Below are positions 16,657 through 25,428 of a DNA stretch of 64,000 nucleotides, piece after piece. The stretch is from Gordonia zhenghanii. Its GTDB lineage: Bacteria > Actinomycetota > Actinomycetes > Mycobacteriales > Mycobacteriaceae. Made by a program: the position numbers and the translations under genes. Location of the stretch: NCBI RefSeq assembly GCF_021738965.1, contig NZ_JAKKOQ010000007.1, positions 61,620 to 125,619 on the forward strand. Reading direction: 5' to 3'. Position 1 is the stretch's first letter. The number at the start of each line of letters is the position of its first letter. The notes beneath the pieces are model-generated. The model made no database searches and had not been told where the DNA came from. It saw nothing but the letters and a program-made list of their open reading frames with translations.

Positions 16657-17786
16657 GCGGCGTGCTCGACCTCGCATACGGCGAGACGCATCAGGGAGTC
16701 GACATGCTGTTCGAGCACATCGACGAGCCAGGTCTCGGCATCCCGCTCGTCCTCGCTCCGGGGGTCGCGCAGGTCACGCACCCGTCGACGTGGGGCACTC
16801 GACGGATCACCGAGTTCCGACGACGCCTGGCCGCGGTCGGCGTCGACGCGACCCCGGTGCCGCGGGCCGTCGCCCTCGCGCGCAGTCACGCCGACGCGAC
16901 CGTACGACGCTCCGCCGTGGTCGAGACCGCGGTGGCGCCGTCCACCGGCGGCCACTGGATGGTGCACCTCGTCGACAGGCGGGACGACGACTGGGCGATC
17001 ACCCGGGTCGCCGTGACGCTGCCGTCCGACGTCGTCGACGATCCCGACTGGGCCGCCGTCGTCGCGGCCGCCGACATCGCCGTGGTCGACGGGCCGGACT
17101 CGACGTCGATCGACGATGCGATGCGGACGATCGCCGCTCCGCCGGGCGGGGTGGTCCGCGCCGACCGGGCTCTCGTCGCACGTCACGGTGGACGGACGGT
17201 GTCGGCGCGAGCCCTCCTCGCTGTCGCAGTCCCGCCGCCGCCCGCACCGTCGCCGCGCCCCAGGAAGCCGATCGTGGTCGGCCTCGCCGCGTGTCTGCTG
17301 GTCGGACTCGGATGGTTCCTCGTGCGGCCCGGGCCGTCGCCCGCCGAGTCGGCGGCCGCGCAACAAGTCGGAGGGGTGCAGGTGGACGTGCCTGCCGGGT
17401 GGCGCCGTTCGGATCTGTCGGATGATCGGCCCGCCGACGGAGTGGGCGAGCGCGCCGTGTTCGCCGACGCCGACGACGGCAGCCGGATCCTCGTCGTCGT
17501 GACGAGTCTGCGCGCCGGATCGACACGAACCAGCGTCGCGGAGAGCTTGGCCAACCGGCTCGCGCAGCGCGGCGACGACGCGGTCCTCGAATTCGCACCC
17601 GACACCGTGTTCGGCGGTCGACGCGTCATCTCCTATCGCGAGCGCCCGGCGTCCGGTCCGCCGATCGCCTGGTACATCGACGTCGACCGAGCGGTGCAGA
17701 CGAGCATCGGCTGCCAGCAGGGGAGCAGCGGGGAGTCCGTCGACGTCGTCTGCGCGAGTGTGGTCGCGTCGGTGCGGCCTGTGTGA
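16653..17786 (+). CDS. Type VII secretion-associated protein (Rv3446c family)
   Basis: About 377 residues from GTG 16653, overlapping the eccC TGA. The N-terminal half (about 1-185) is soluble (DMLFEHIDEPGLGIPLVLAP). One membrane helix lies near 205-225 (KPIVVGLAACLLVGLGWFLV). The C-terminal domain outside the membrane (about 235-377) includes VQVDVPAGWRRSDLSDDRP and ends with two Cys near IGCQQGSSGESVDVVCASV that may form a disulfide. Position, topology and length match the family that follows eccC4 in ESX-4 loci. Its precise role in secretion is not established. Confidence 0.82.
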   Translation: MSGVLDLAYGETHQGVDMLFEHIDEPGLGIPLVLAPGVAQVTHPSTWGTRRITEFRRRLAAVGVDATPVPRAVALARSHADATVRRSAVVETAVAPSTGGHWMVHLVDRRDDDWAITRVAVTLPSDVVDDPDWAAVVAAADIAVVDGPDSTSIDDAMRTIAAPPGGVVRADRALVARHGGRTVSARALLAVAVPPPPAPSPRPRKPIVVGLAACLLVGLGWFLVRPGPSPAESAAAQQVGGVQVDVPAGWRRSDLSDDRPADGVGERAVFADADDGSRILVVVTSLRAGSTRTSVAESLANRLAQRGDDAVLEFAPDTVFGGRRVISYRERPASGPPIAWYIDVDRAVQTSIGCQQGSSGESVDVVCASVVASVRPV

Positions 17787-17800
17787 AAACCCCAGTTACG

Positions 17801-19033
17801 TTATGCGGGGAATCTCTGGCCGAGCCAATCCCCGATCTCGGCGGCGGCGAGGCTCGCTCCGGTCGGAGCACCAGGGCTCAACGGGCCTCCGAAATGAGTG
17901 CCAGCGACGCGCCGGTGGTCCACGTGGTCGGAGCCTAACGCGGCGACCATTGCGGCGGCATCCTCAGGAAAGCAAGCGGCGTCGCCGGTGAGTTCGACGA
18001 ACAGTGACGGACTGTTGACGCCCGGCGCACATCGCAAGAAGTCCGCGTTGGTCGCGTTCGCAGACCACGTGGACAGCCAAGCCTCCGGGGTGACGAGTCG
18101 GCAGAAGCCGATGAGGCCGTAATTCGTGAGGTCCGGGCGCCGTCCGAACAACGAACCGTACGGACGGTCGTTCGGGTCGAGCGACAAGTCGGTGAACCGC
18201 AAGTCGGCATCTGTGCGATACACAGTCAGGACACGCGGTGCGAGTGACTCGCGCCGGTCGACTGGATCCCGCGAAGTGGTGAATCGGGCGCGGGCCTCAT
18301 TTGCGCGATCAACGCGTGCACGGGCCTCCGCGTCGATCCGTGCGATTCGCTCCGCTTGAGCATCGCGGTATCGGGTCACGAACTCCGGAGAATAGGTCGA
18401 TGAAGTACCCGGCTCCGCGAAGCCGTTCGCGGGAGCGAACGGATCCAGGTCGGGCCGGGCGGACAGCGGATCCGACTCCTCTGCCACGGATGGGTCGATG
18501 AGTCTCTGCAACAAGGCGCCTTGGCCGGGGTGTGGTGCCATGAACACCGCAGCGTCGGGCAGTGGCATATCCGCCGCGGCGAGATCGACACGTCGACCGG
18601 ACGGTGCCGCCGTCAATCGGTCGGCTGGCGCGAGTCCCGCCTGTTCGTGGTAGAAGGCGAACAGGGTTCCTCCTCCGGAATGGCCGAGGGTCACGCGGTT
18701 TTCGAACCCGCGATCGCGCAGGAACACCTGGCCCGCGGCCGCGTCGAGTAGTGCTTGTTCGTGGATGAGATTGAGGTCGTTGTTAGTCGATCGTGTGCCT
18801 TGCGTCCACACGGCGTAGCCGCGCATGAGCAATTCCGGGACGAGCACATGATGTGTGACGTCCTGTCGAGGGTGCATCAGAGACACGACAGTCGTCGCGC
18901 CGGGGAGATTACGGAGTACACCGTGCACCTTTGCTCCGTCTGAGGTCGACAGCTCGTGGGCTGTCGTGACGGTCTCCTTCGGAATCTCGGCAGCCTCGAT
19001 GTAGCGTCCGGCACCGAGTCGATCCTGAGTCAT
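17801..19033 (-). CDS. Alpha/beta hydrolase of the catabolic cluster
   Basis: About 410 residues from ATG 19033, with GGAGGAG upstream. The nucleophile elbow is VTLGHSGGGTLFAFYH (Ser near 120). The likely oxyanion strand is TTVVSLMHPRQD. A catalytic His is plausible in RRVAGTHFGGPLSPG near the C-terminus. A long insertion (about 150-300) gives it a large lid. Its start overlaps the stop of the small gene upstream, and it is the last gene of the four-gene minus operon. It would suit hydrolysis of a ring-fission product or an ester/amide, but the substrate is unknown. It converges with the type VII gene 14 bases away. Confidence 0.75.
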   Translation of the reverse strand: MTQDRLGAGRYIEAAEIPKETVTTAHELSTSDGAKVHGVLRNLPGATTVVSLMHPRQDVTHHVLVPELLMRGYAVWTQGTRSTNNDLNLIHEQALLDAAAGQVFLRDRGFENRVTLGHSGGGTLFAFYHEQAGLAPADRLTAAPSGRRVDLAAADMPLPDAAVFMAPHPGQGALLQRLIDPSVAEESDPLSARPDLDPFAPANGFAEPGTSSTYSPEFVTRYRDAQAERIARIDAEARARVDRANEARARFTTSRDPVDRRESLAPRVLTVYRTDADLRFTDLSLDPNDRPYGSLFGRRPDLTNYGLIGFCRLVTPEAWLSTWSANATNADFLRCAPGVNSPSLFVELTGDAACFPEDAAAMVAALGSDHVDHRRVAGTHFGGPLSPGAPTGASLAAAEIGDWLGQRFPA

Positions 19034-19275
19034 CGCTCCTCCAGACGCATCGCGTCCTTGTCCCATTGCGTGATTCGAGTATCGATCAAGCCGGCGACGC
19101 TGCTGTACCAGACGGCGTGCCTACAGCCGGTCGCCCGACGGTCGATGACGATCGTGTCCGGACCGCTGACTTTAAAGTATGGTCCGATTCGTTCGACGGT
19201 CACCGACTCGGTACGGGCCGCGACGTCGACCACCGGCCAGTTCTCCGGAACGTCGAGCACGAGCAGTGTGGTCAT
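19030..19275 (-). CDS. Small conserved-looking protein of the catabolic operon
   Basis: 81 residues (MTTLLVLDVPENWPVVDVAA...). It overlaps both neighbours by ATGA-type junctions, upstream at 19272-19275 and downstream at 19030-19033, which strongly supports translation. No membrane helix or signal. Short strands (SVTVERIGPYFKVSGPDTIV) suggest a compact beta fold. I cannot assign a family. Tight coupling suggests a partner or accessory subunit of the VOC enzyme or the hydrolase. Confidence 0.7.
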   Translation of the reverse strand: MTTLLVLDVPENWPVVDVAARTESVTVERIGPYFKVSGPDTIVIDRRATGCRHAVWYSSVAGLIDTRITQWDKDAMRLEER

Positions 19276-19922
19276 CGGTTTTCCACCCCCTGAGTACTCG
19301 TGGACTGAACAGATTCCCAGTCCTCTGCACGTTCGACGATCAACTCCGCCTTACGTACGAGCAGGGCGTCCATGGAAGGGGCCGGACCTGACACGACGTC
19401 GACCAATGCGTCGATGGTGAGGTTGGCGTCGAGATCTTCTTGAGGAGTGACTGGCCGCATCGCGCGCGTGATCTCGATCATGTACCCGTTGGGATCGTGT
19501 GTGTAGATCGATTCGATCGTCTCGTGCTGGATCTGCATCTCCACGGGCCATTCGCTGTCGTCGAGGCGACGGCGGTACTCCATCAAGTGTGCTTCGTTGT
19601 CGACATGTATCGCGAGGTGGCGGGATCTGATGAACCAGATCGGGACGTCCTCGGCGAACCGCGAGTAAGAGTCTCCTTGCGGTCCGCCGTCGAAGGGCTC
19701 CAGGCCGAAATAGTAGAAGAACGCGAGGCGGTCGTCGTTGCCGATGTCGAAGAAGAAGTGAATGAAGTCGGGGTGCTGGTCGGGCCCCCAGCCTGCGGCG
19801 CAGATGGAGTGGACTACCGGGAACCCGAGGGTGTCGCGGTAGAAGCGGACGGTCCCGGCCGGGTCGAAGGTCGGGTAGGCGACGTGGTCGACGCCGCGGA
19901 CGAGATGCTGAGATTCGGACAT
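19272..19922 (-). CDS. VOC-family (glyoxalase/extradiol dioxygenase-like) enzyme
   Basis: About 216 residues from ATG 19922, with AGGAG upstream. The VOC fold is shown by GVDHVAYPTFDPAGTVRFYR at the start and the second module RHLAIHVDNEAHLMEYRRRL. Likely metal ligands are His in GVDHVAY, His in HLAIHVD and Glu in NGYMIEITRAM, the two-His/one-Glu set of extradiol dioxygenases and glyoxalases. A helical tail of about 55 residues follows (LVRKAELIVERAEDWE). Within an aromatic-type cluster, ring-cleavage dioxygenase is the favoured role, but lyase or isomerase chemistry is possible. Confidence 0.75.
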   Translation of the reverse strand: MSESQHLVRGVDHVAYPTFDPAGTVRFYRDTLGFPVVHSICAAGWGPDQHPDFIHFFFDIGNDDRLAFFYYFGLEPFDGGPQGDSYSRFAEDVPIWFIRSRHLAIHVDNEAHLMEYRRRLDDSEWPVEMQIQHETIESIYTHDPNGYMIEITRAMRPVTPQEDLDANLTIDALVDVVSGPAPSMDALLVRKAELIVERAEDWESVQSTSTQGVENR

Positions 19923-19935
19923 ATCTGTTCTCCTG

Positions 19936-20697
19936 TCATGAATGAGTGGGACTTGAGTGGACGTCGCCGCGGAGCAGAGTGCCTGCACCGGGGATCCCCG
20001 CGCGAAGACCGAGTGCCTGGAGGATGCTGTAGGCGCCAGCAGTCGCGGCCGAGACGACAGGTATGCCGAACTCTTGTTCTGCCGGTTCGACGAGGTCTAG
20101 CGACGGCATCTGGACACAGCAACTGATGACGAGTGCATCGACGTCGGTGAGGTCGAGAGACCGAGCCGCAGTCATGATCTGCTCGCCGGGAATGCAACCG
20201 ACCTCGGTGTTGTCGGCCACCTCAAGGGCGCGCCAGTCGGCGATTTCGAGGCCCTCGGATTCCAGGTAGGCGACCACCTTCTTCGCGAGTGGCTTCATGT
20301 ACGGCATCACCAAGCTCACCCGCTTCGAGCCCAAGGCGTCGAGCGCTTCGGTAAGTGCTCCCGCGCTCGACCGGATGCGGGCCGCAGAGCCACCTGCCGC
20401 AAGTTGCTCAGCGACCAGCGACTCGACGCGGTGATGCTCGCCAGGGCCGCCGACCATGATCGCAACAAGACACGCATACAGGATCACATCGGGCGACGCA
20501 TCGCCGATCTCGACAATGCATCGTTCTCGTTGTGCGTTCATCGCGGCCAAGCCCTCTGGGGATACCTGCTGCATGCGCATTCGGGTGGAGTGAAACGAGA
20601 AGTCCGAAGCCGGGTGTGCGCCAAGGATTCGGGGCAACTCGGTCTCCACGGTGACGTTCGAACTGGGTACGACCAGTCCGATGCGGTGGGTAGTCAT
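19936..20697 (-). CDS. Maleate cis-trans isomerase / Asp-Glu racemase superfamily
   Basis: 253 residues. The opening HRIGLVVPSSNVTVETELPR is the signature of maleate isomerases and arylmalonate decarboxylases. Two catalytic Cys positions are visible: ILYACLVAIM (about 79) and ALVISCCVQMPSL (about 195). Maleate isomerases convert maleate to fumarate at the end of gentisate-variant, nicotinate and other heteroaromatic pathways. It is the first gene of the minus operon, 13 bases before the VOC gene. Maleate, or a substituted maleate or maleamate, is therefore the likely C4 end product; decarboxylase activity is the alternative. Confidence 0.8.
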   Translation of the reverse strand: MTTHRIGLVVPSSNVTVETELPRILGAHPASDFSFHSTRMRMQQVSPEGLAAMNAQRERCIVEIGDASPDVILYACLVAIMVGGPGEHHRVESLVAEQLAAGGSAARIRSSAGALTEALDALGSKRVSLVMPYMKPLAKKVVAYLESEGLEIADWRALEVADNTEVGCIPGEQIMTAARSLDLTDVDALVISCCVQMPSLDLVEPAEQEFGIPVVSAATAGAYSILQALGLRAGIPGAGTLLRGDVHSSPTHS

Positions 20698-20734
20698 TGG
20701 GGCATGAGCCTTTCCGTGGCATCAATTAATCGTC

Positions 20735-20774
20735 TGTAGTGTCGAGTATTTGACTACACCGACATTAATGTCAA
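20735..20774 (-). promoter_or_regulatory. Promoter of the minus operon with two overlapping palindromes
   Basis: On the minus strand TTGACA (plus 20769-20774) and AAATAC (plus 20746-20751) are separated by 17 bases, a good sigma-70-type promoter. A perfect 12-bp palindrome GACATTAATGTC (20761-20772) covers the -35. TGTAGT-N12-ACTACA (20735-20758) spans the -10 and the expected start point. Both look like operators, perhaps for the TetR protein encoded downstream. Confidence 0.65.
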
Positions 20775-20869
20775 GGGCGAGGGCTGTCGGATCGTCGTGC
20801 GACCACCGCGCAGGTTTGGGCATCACCGCACCGTAGAAGCGTCTTTTCAAACAAACTTCGGCGAACTCC

Positions 20870-20899
20870 TTGACTTTTGTTGCGTGAACGTCGAATAAT
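20870..20899 (+). promoter_or_regulatory. Predicted promoter of the plus operon
   Basis: TTGACT (20870-20875) and AATAAT (20894-20899) with an 18-base spacer, about 70 bases before the hyuA-like start. The two divergent promoters lie about 100 bases apart. Confidence 0.45.
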
Positions 20900-20969
20900 C
20901 GTCAGTAACGAAAAATTGGTGATTCGCATCACTACAGTGATGGGTATGGCAGAAGGAGATCAGGAGCAC

Positions 20970-23078
20970 ATGGCATACGTAATCGGCGTAGATGTCGGCG
21001 GCACGTTCACCGACGCCGTTCTGGATGGCGGGGATGGCACGGTGGTAGCTGGGAAGGCACCGTCCACGCCCCCTGACTACTCGACAGGTGTCATCGACGT
21101 ACTCGGCGTCCTCGCGGAACAACTCGGGCAGCCCCTCGATGAAATGCTGGCGAACACGCACCACATAGCGCACGGCACGACGTCGTCACTCAACGCGCTC
21201 GTGATGAATCAGGTGCCCGACATCGGGTTCATCACCACCAAAGGGCATCGGGACTCGATTTACATAATGAACGTCGAAGGTCGGTATCTCGGGCGTTCCT
21301 CGGAGGAGCTGCAGGATCCCATCGGGCAGAGCAAGTCGCACGGTTTGATTCGTAAACGGCACGCCCTCGAAGTGACCGAACGTGTCGACCGGGACGGTCG
21401 CATCATCGTCTCGCTCGACGAGGACGAGGTGCGCTCGGCTGTCCGTGCACTCGTCGCCGACGGGATCACCGCGATCGCGGTGTCGCTGCTCTTCTCGTTC
21501 CGCAATCCCGCACACGAACAACGGATCCGCGAGATCGCACACGAGATCGACCCGGACATGTTCGTCGCGATCTCTAGCGAGGTGTCGCCCCGTATCCGCG
21601 AGTTCGCGCGTAACGCGACGACCATCATGAGTACGCAAGTCGGTCCAGGCCTGCGTGACTACCTCGGGGAACTCGAGTCCAAGCTGCGTGACCACAAGCT
21701 GACCGGTCCGCTGCTGGTGATGCAGAGCAACGGCGGCGCCATCGCTGCAGCCGAAGCGCCGGGCAATGCCATCTCGACTGTCGGCTCCGTCCTCACCGGG
21801 GGCGTCGTGGGCGCTGTCCAGCTCGGGCAGCAACTGGGCCACTCGAACATCATCGCTACCGATGCCGGTGGCACGACCTTCCTCGCCGGCCTCATCGTCG
21901 ACGGCGACCCGGTCCGGTCGTCGTCGACGGTCATCAACCATCACCCGATCAACGTGCCGACTCTTGAGGTCCATGCGATCGGTTCCGGCGGCGGAGCCAT
22001 CGCCTGGATCGATGCCGGCGGCAATCTGCAGATCGGGCCCCACAGTGCACAGGCAGTCCCCGGTCCGGCGTGCTACGGAAACGGCGGTATCGAGCCGACC
22101 AATACGGACGCCAATCTCGTCCTCGGGATCATCCCCGAACGTGGTCTCCTCGGCGGTCGACGCGCTCTCGACCTGGACCTGGCCCGCGAGGCGATCCGAG
22201 TTCGCATCGCTGAACCGCTCGGACTGTCGATCGAGGACGCCGCTGCCGCGATCTACGAGGTGCAGAACGCTCAGACCGGCGATCTTCTCCGCAAGACGGT
22301 CGTCGAGGCCGGTCACGACCCGCGTGACTTCATCGTGTACGCGTTCGGCGGCTCCGGTCCGGCTCACTGCGGGCGCTATGCACAAGAGATCGGCGTAATG
22401 AACGTCGTCGTACCGCTCGGCCAGGTGGCGTCCGCGTTCTCTGCATACGGACTGGCGTCGTCCGACATCGTGCTGGCCAAGGAGATGTCCGATCCGGCCG
22501 CCCTTCCACTCGATCCGGCCCGTGTCGAGTCGAACTTCGCGGCGCTTGAGTCCCAGGTCCGCGACATGCTCGATCGTCAAGGCCTGCATTTCGCGTCGAT
22601 CGAGATCGAACGCGAGATCGACATGCGGTACACGATGCAGCTGGCCGAGGTCGCCACCCCGGTCCCGCGCGGTGCCATCACGGCGGAGATGCTCGCCGAC
22701 GCCGAGAACGTATTCGAGCAGCGGTACGCCGGTCTCTACGGTAAGGACAGCGGTTTCCGTGAGGCCGGCGTCCAGGCCATCACGTACCGCGTCCGCGGAA
22801 CGGGCGTTCTGCCCTTCTCCCCGGTCCTCCCTGAATTGGAAGAGGCGTCGATGACGGATGCGTCCGTCGCCCTTACTGGCGTCCGCAAGGTGTGCCTGGG
22901 TGTGCGTAACGGTTACGCGGACACCTCGATCTACGACTATTCGAAGCTCCGTGCCGGCCACGTCCTCCGCGGACCGGCGGTCATCGAAGTCCCCACCACC
23001 ACTGTCGTGGTCCCGGACGACACCACCGGCACCATCGACCGGCTCGGCAACCTGCATCTCGCGGCCGATCAGGCATAG
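20970..23078 (+). CDS. Hydantoinase A / oxoprolinase-type subunit (possible ATP-dependent carboxylase beta-like subunit)
   Basis: About 702 residues from ATG 20970 (AGGAG upstream); ATG 20946 is an in-frame alternative. It opens MAYVIGVDVGGTFTDAVLDG, the phosphate-1 motif of the ASKHA-fold HyuA family. Other family marks are HHIAHGTTSSLNALVMNQVP, NATTIMSTQVGPGLRDYL, ATDAGGTTFLAGLIVDG and YAFGGSGPAHCGRYAQEIG. HyuA proteins use ATP and work with HyuB partners in N-methylhydantoinase, 5-oxoprolinase, caprolactamase and acetone/acetophenone carboxylases. It is followed 19 bases later by the B subunit. ATP-dependent ring opening or carboxylation of the substrate or an intermediate is inferred; the actual substrate cannot be read from sequence. 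Confidence 0.85.
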   Translation: MAYVIGVDVGGTFTDAVLDGGDGTVVAGKAPSTPPDYSTGVIDVLGVLAEQLGQPLDEMLANTHHIAHGTTSSLNALVMNQVPDIGFITTKGHRDSIYIMNVEGRYLGRSSEELQDPIGQSKSHGLIRKRHALEVTERVDRDGRIIVSLDEDEVRSAVRALVADGITAIAVSLLFSFRNPAHEQRIREIAHEIDPDMFVAISSEVSPRIREFARNATTIMSTQVGPGLRDYLGELESKLRDHKLTGPLLVMQSNGGAIAAAEAPGNAISTVGSVLTGGVVGAVQLGQQLGHSNIIATDAGGTTFLAGLIVDGDPVRSSSTVINHHPINVPTLEVHAIGSGGGAIAWIDAGGNLQIGPHSAQAVPGPACYGNGGIEPTNTDANLVLGIIPERGLLGGRRALDLDLAREAIRVRIAEPLGLSIEDAAAAIYEVQNAQTGDLLRKTVVEAGHDPRDFIVYAFGGSGPAHCGRYAQEIGVMNVVVPLGQVASAFSAYGLASSDIVLAKEMSDPAALPLDPARVESNFAALESQVRDMLDRQGLHFASIEIEREIDMRYTMQLAEVATPVPRGAITAEMLADAENVFEQRYAGLYGKDSGFREAGVQAITYRVRGTGVLPFSPVLPELEEASMTDASVALTGVRKVCLGVRNGYADTSIYDYSKLRAGHVLRGPAVIEVPTTTVVVPDDTTGTIDRLGNLHLAADQA

Positions 23079-23097
23079 CGACTAAAGGAGATTTGAA

Positions 23098-25419
23098 ATG
23101 ACTGCACCGATTCCAGGCTCCGAGGTCTTCTCGAGCCGTCCACTCGACCCCGAGGCACTCAGTCGCGCAGTCGGCGCCAAAGTGCCGCTGCACACTGTGA
23201 CCCAAGAACAGATCGACGCCGTCGATCCGCTCACCTACGAGGTGATACGCCACCGCCTGTGGTCGGTTACCGATGAAATGGGCGAAGCGCTGAAACGGAT
23301 GTCCGGATCGCCGATCGTCACCGACGCGAACGACTTCGACTTCGCTGTCAGCGACGAGGTCGGACAGGAGGTTCAGGTCGGTCTCTACAACACGATGCTC
23401 GTCGGAGCTGTCGATCTCGCGATCTACTGGACCCTGCAGAACCGGTCCGACAATCCGGGCATCGAGGAGGGTGACATGTTCCTCTGCAACGATCCGTGGG
23501 TCGGCGGAGGTCTGCACCAGAGCGATGTGATCGTCTACCAGCCGATCTTCTACAACGGGGAACTCTTCAGCTGGACCAGCGCCATCTGTCACGAACCGGA
23601 CCTCGGCGGATCAGGGCTCGGTTCGTTCGATCCTTCTGCGAAAGACGTGTTCTCCGAGTCGCTGCCGACGCCGCCGATCAAGGTGGTCCGCGACTACGTC
23701 CTGCAGCGCGACGTCGCGGATGCGTGGACCCGCCGCTCACGTGTACCGATGCTCGTCGGGCTCGACCTGCGTGCCAAGATCGGCGCCAATACAGTCGGTC
23801 GCAACCGTCTCCTCGCCGTTATCGAGCAGTACGGTGCGGACACGGTCAAGGCCGTGATGAAGCGCATGATGAACGACGCGGAGTCCCGTCTGCGCACCAA
23901 ACTAACTTCGCTGCCGGACGGTACGTGGAAAGCCACCGGCTACCAGGATCAGGCCTCGACGGACGATCGCGACTTGCACAAGATCACCGTCGCAATGACG
24001 AAGGCTGACGATCACCTCGCGTTCGATTTCACCGGCACCGATGCGCAGACAGGCGTCATCAACTGCACGTACGCGGGCATGCGCGGCGGAGTGATGCTAG
24101 CGCTACTACCGATTCTCGCCAGCGATATCCCATGGTCTGCAGGCGGTCTGATGCGCTGCTTCGATCTCATCTCAGAAGAGGGAACGATCAACAACGCGAC
24201 GTTCCCGGCAGCCGTCAGTCGCGGCCCGATCGGCCCCGCCTGGCTCACGGGCAACCTGATCGCCGAGTGCCTGGCGCAGATGCTCGACCAGGACATCGAA
24301 CTCGGTAAGAACGTTCAGGCGTCGTGCTGCGGCACGTGGGACACTGCGGTCGTCGCAGGCCTCGACGAGCGCGGTGAACAGCCGGTGCCGTTCCTGAACA
24401 TCATGATGGAGCCGATGGCCGGTGGATACGGTGCGCGGCCGATCGCTGACGGCATGGACACCGGCGGTCTGTTCTGTATCCCGATGGGGCGCATCCCCGA
24501 CACCGAGATGACGGAGTTCCTGTACCCGTTGCTCACCTTGTGGCGGCGTGAGGAGCCCGACTCCGGTGGTCCAGGCCGTATGCGCGGCGGCGTCAGTGCA
24601 TCACTGGCAGTCACCCCGTACGGCAGCAGCGTTCCCATGGGCTTGGTCCTCGCATCGGCGGGCAAGGCCGTCTCGCAGAACGGCGGCCTCGCCGGGGGAC
24701 TGCCCGGCAATACCGGCTTGGAGATCTTGGCCAGGGAATCGTCCATTCAAGACCTGCTCGCGTCAGGGACACTGCCCGCGAACCTGGAGGAGATCGCCGG
24801 ATCTCAACAGATCGGCGCCTGCTACGCGGAGAGCTACCTCGCACCCGGCGACGTGCTGTTCATGCACTGGCAGGGCGGCGGCGGATACGGCGACCCGCTC
24901 CGACGTGACCCCGCGTCAGTTGCCGCCGATGTCGTCAACGGCAAGGTGACTGTCGATGGAGCACGGGTGAACTACGGCGTCATCGTCGACGGAGAGGAAG
25001 TCGACGATGACGCGACCGTGCAGCGTCGCGCAGACCTGTTAGCGCAGCGACGTGATCGATCGCATGTTCCGGATTCTCCGGACACCCGCGTCGATCTGTC
25101 CTCCGCTCGCCGCATCGACGACAATCTCGCGCAACTCACGGTCGGCGGAGTCAAGATGATCGCCTGTGCCCACTGCGGTCAGATCCTCGGCGACACGGAC
25201 TCCGGTCAGTTGACTCTCGCGCACTATGAGGGTCCGTCGAGTGACGTCGGGCCACAAGTGATCTCGGCGCCGGAGGAGTACGTCGATGCCGAGATCGTCT
25301 TCCGGCAACAGTGCTGCCCCGGATGTTTCACCGCCGTGTATTCGGGCATCGTCCCGACCGATCACCCGGACCACATCGGTGAACTGACCAGCCTGCTGCC
25401 CGCTGCACCGACCACCTAG
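23098..25419 (+). CDS. Hydantoinase B-type subunit with C-terminal zinc-ribbon extension
   Basis: 773 residues from ATG 23098 with AAAGGAG upstream. Residues about 40-600 are HyuB-like: IDAVDPLTYEVIRHRLWSVT, MFLCNDPWVGGGLHQSDVIV, YGARPIADGMDTGG and LFMHWQGGGGYGDPLRRDP. Beyond this the last 100 or so residues add a Cys module: IACAHCGQILG (about 684) and QQCCPGCFTAVYSG (about 742). This resembles the small metal-binding gamma subunit of acetone carboxylase rather than ordinary HyuB, which ends near 570-600. The fusion suggests a carboxylase-like HyuAB complex. Co-transcribed with hyuA and the adenylase (9-base gap). Confidence 0.85.
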   Translation: MTAPIPGSEVFSSRPLDPEALSRAVGAKVPLHTVTQEQIDAVDPLTYEVIRHRLWSVTDEMGEALKRMSGSPIVTDANDFDFAVSDEVGQEVQVGLYNTMLVGAVDLAIYWTLQNRSDNPGIEEGDMFLCNDPWVGGGLHQSDVIVYQPIFYNGELFSWTSAICHEPDLGGSGLGSFDPSAKDVFSESLPTPPIKVVRDYVLQRDVADAWTRRSRVPMLVGLDLRAKIGANTVGRNRLLAVIEQYGADTVKAVMKRMMNDAESRLRTKLTSLPDGTWKATGYQDQASTDDRDLHKITVAMTKADDHLAFDFTGTDAQTGVINCTYAGMRGGVMLALLPILASDIPWSAGGLMRCFDLISEEGTINNATFPAAVSRGPIGPAWLTGNLIAECLAQMLDQDIELGKNVQASCCGTWDTAVVAGLDERGEQPVPFLNIMMEPMAGGYGARPIADGMDTGGLFCIPMGRIPDTEMTEFLYPLLTLWRREEPDSGGPGRMRGGVSASLAVTPYGSSVPMGLVLASAGKAVSQNGGLAGGLPGNTGLEILARESSIQDLLASGTLPANLEEIAGSQQIGACYAESYLAPGDVLFMHWQGGGGYGDPLRRDPASVAADVVNGKVTVDGARVNYGVIVDGEEVDDDATVQRRADLLAQRRDRSHVPDSPDTRVDLSSARRIDDNLAQLTVGGVKMIACAHCGQILGDTDSGQLTLAHYEGPSSDVGPQVISAPEEYVDAEIVFRQQCCPGCFTAVYSGIVPTDHPDHIGELTSLLPAAPTT

Positions 25420-25428
25420 GAGTTTGAC

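Noticed and set aside
14278..16677. 799-codon minus-strand frame opposite eccC
   Set aside because: Arg/Glu/Gly-rich mirror of a GC-rich coding region; eccC motifs on the plus strand explain the sequence.
21186..23057. 623-codon minus-strand frame opposite the HyuA-type gene
   Set aside because: Shadow of a long GC-rich gene; no protein motifs and no upstream ribosome site.
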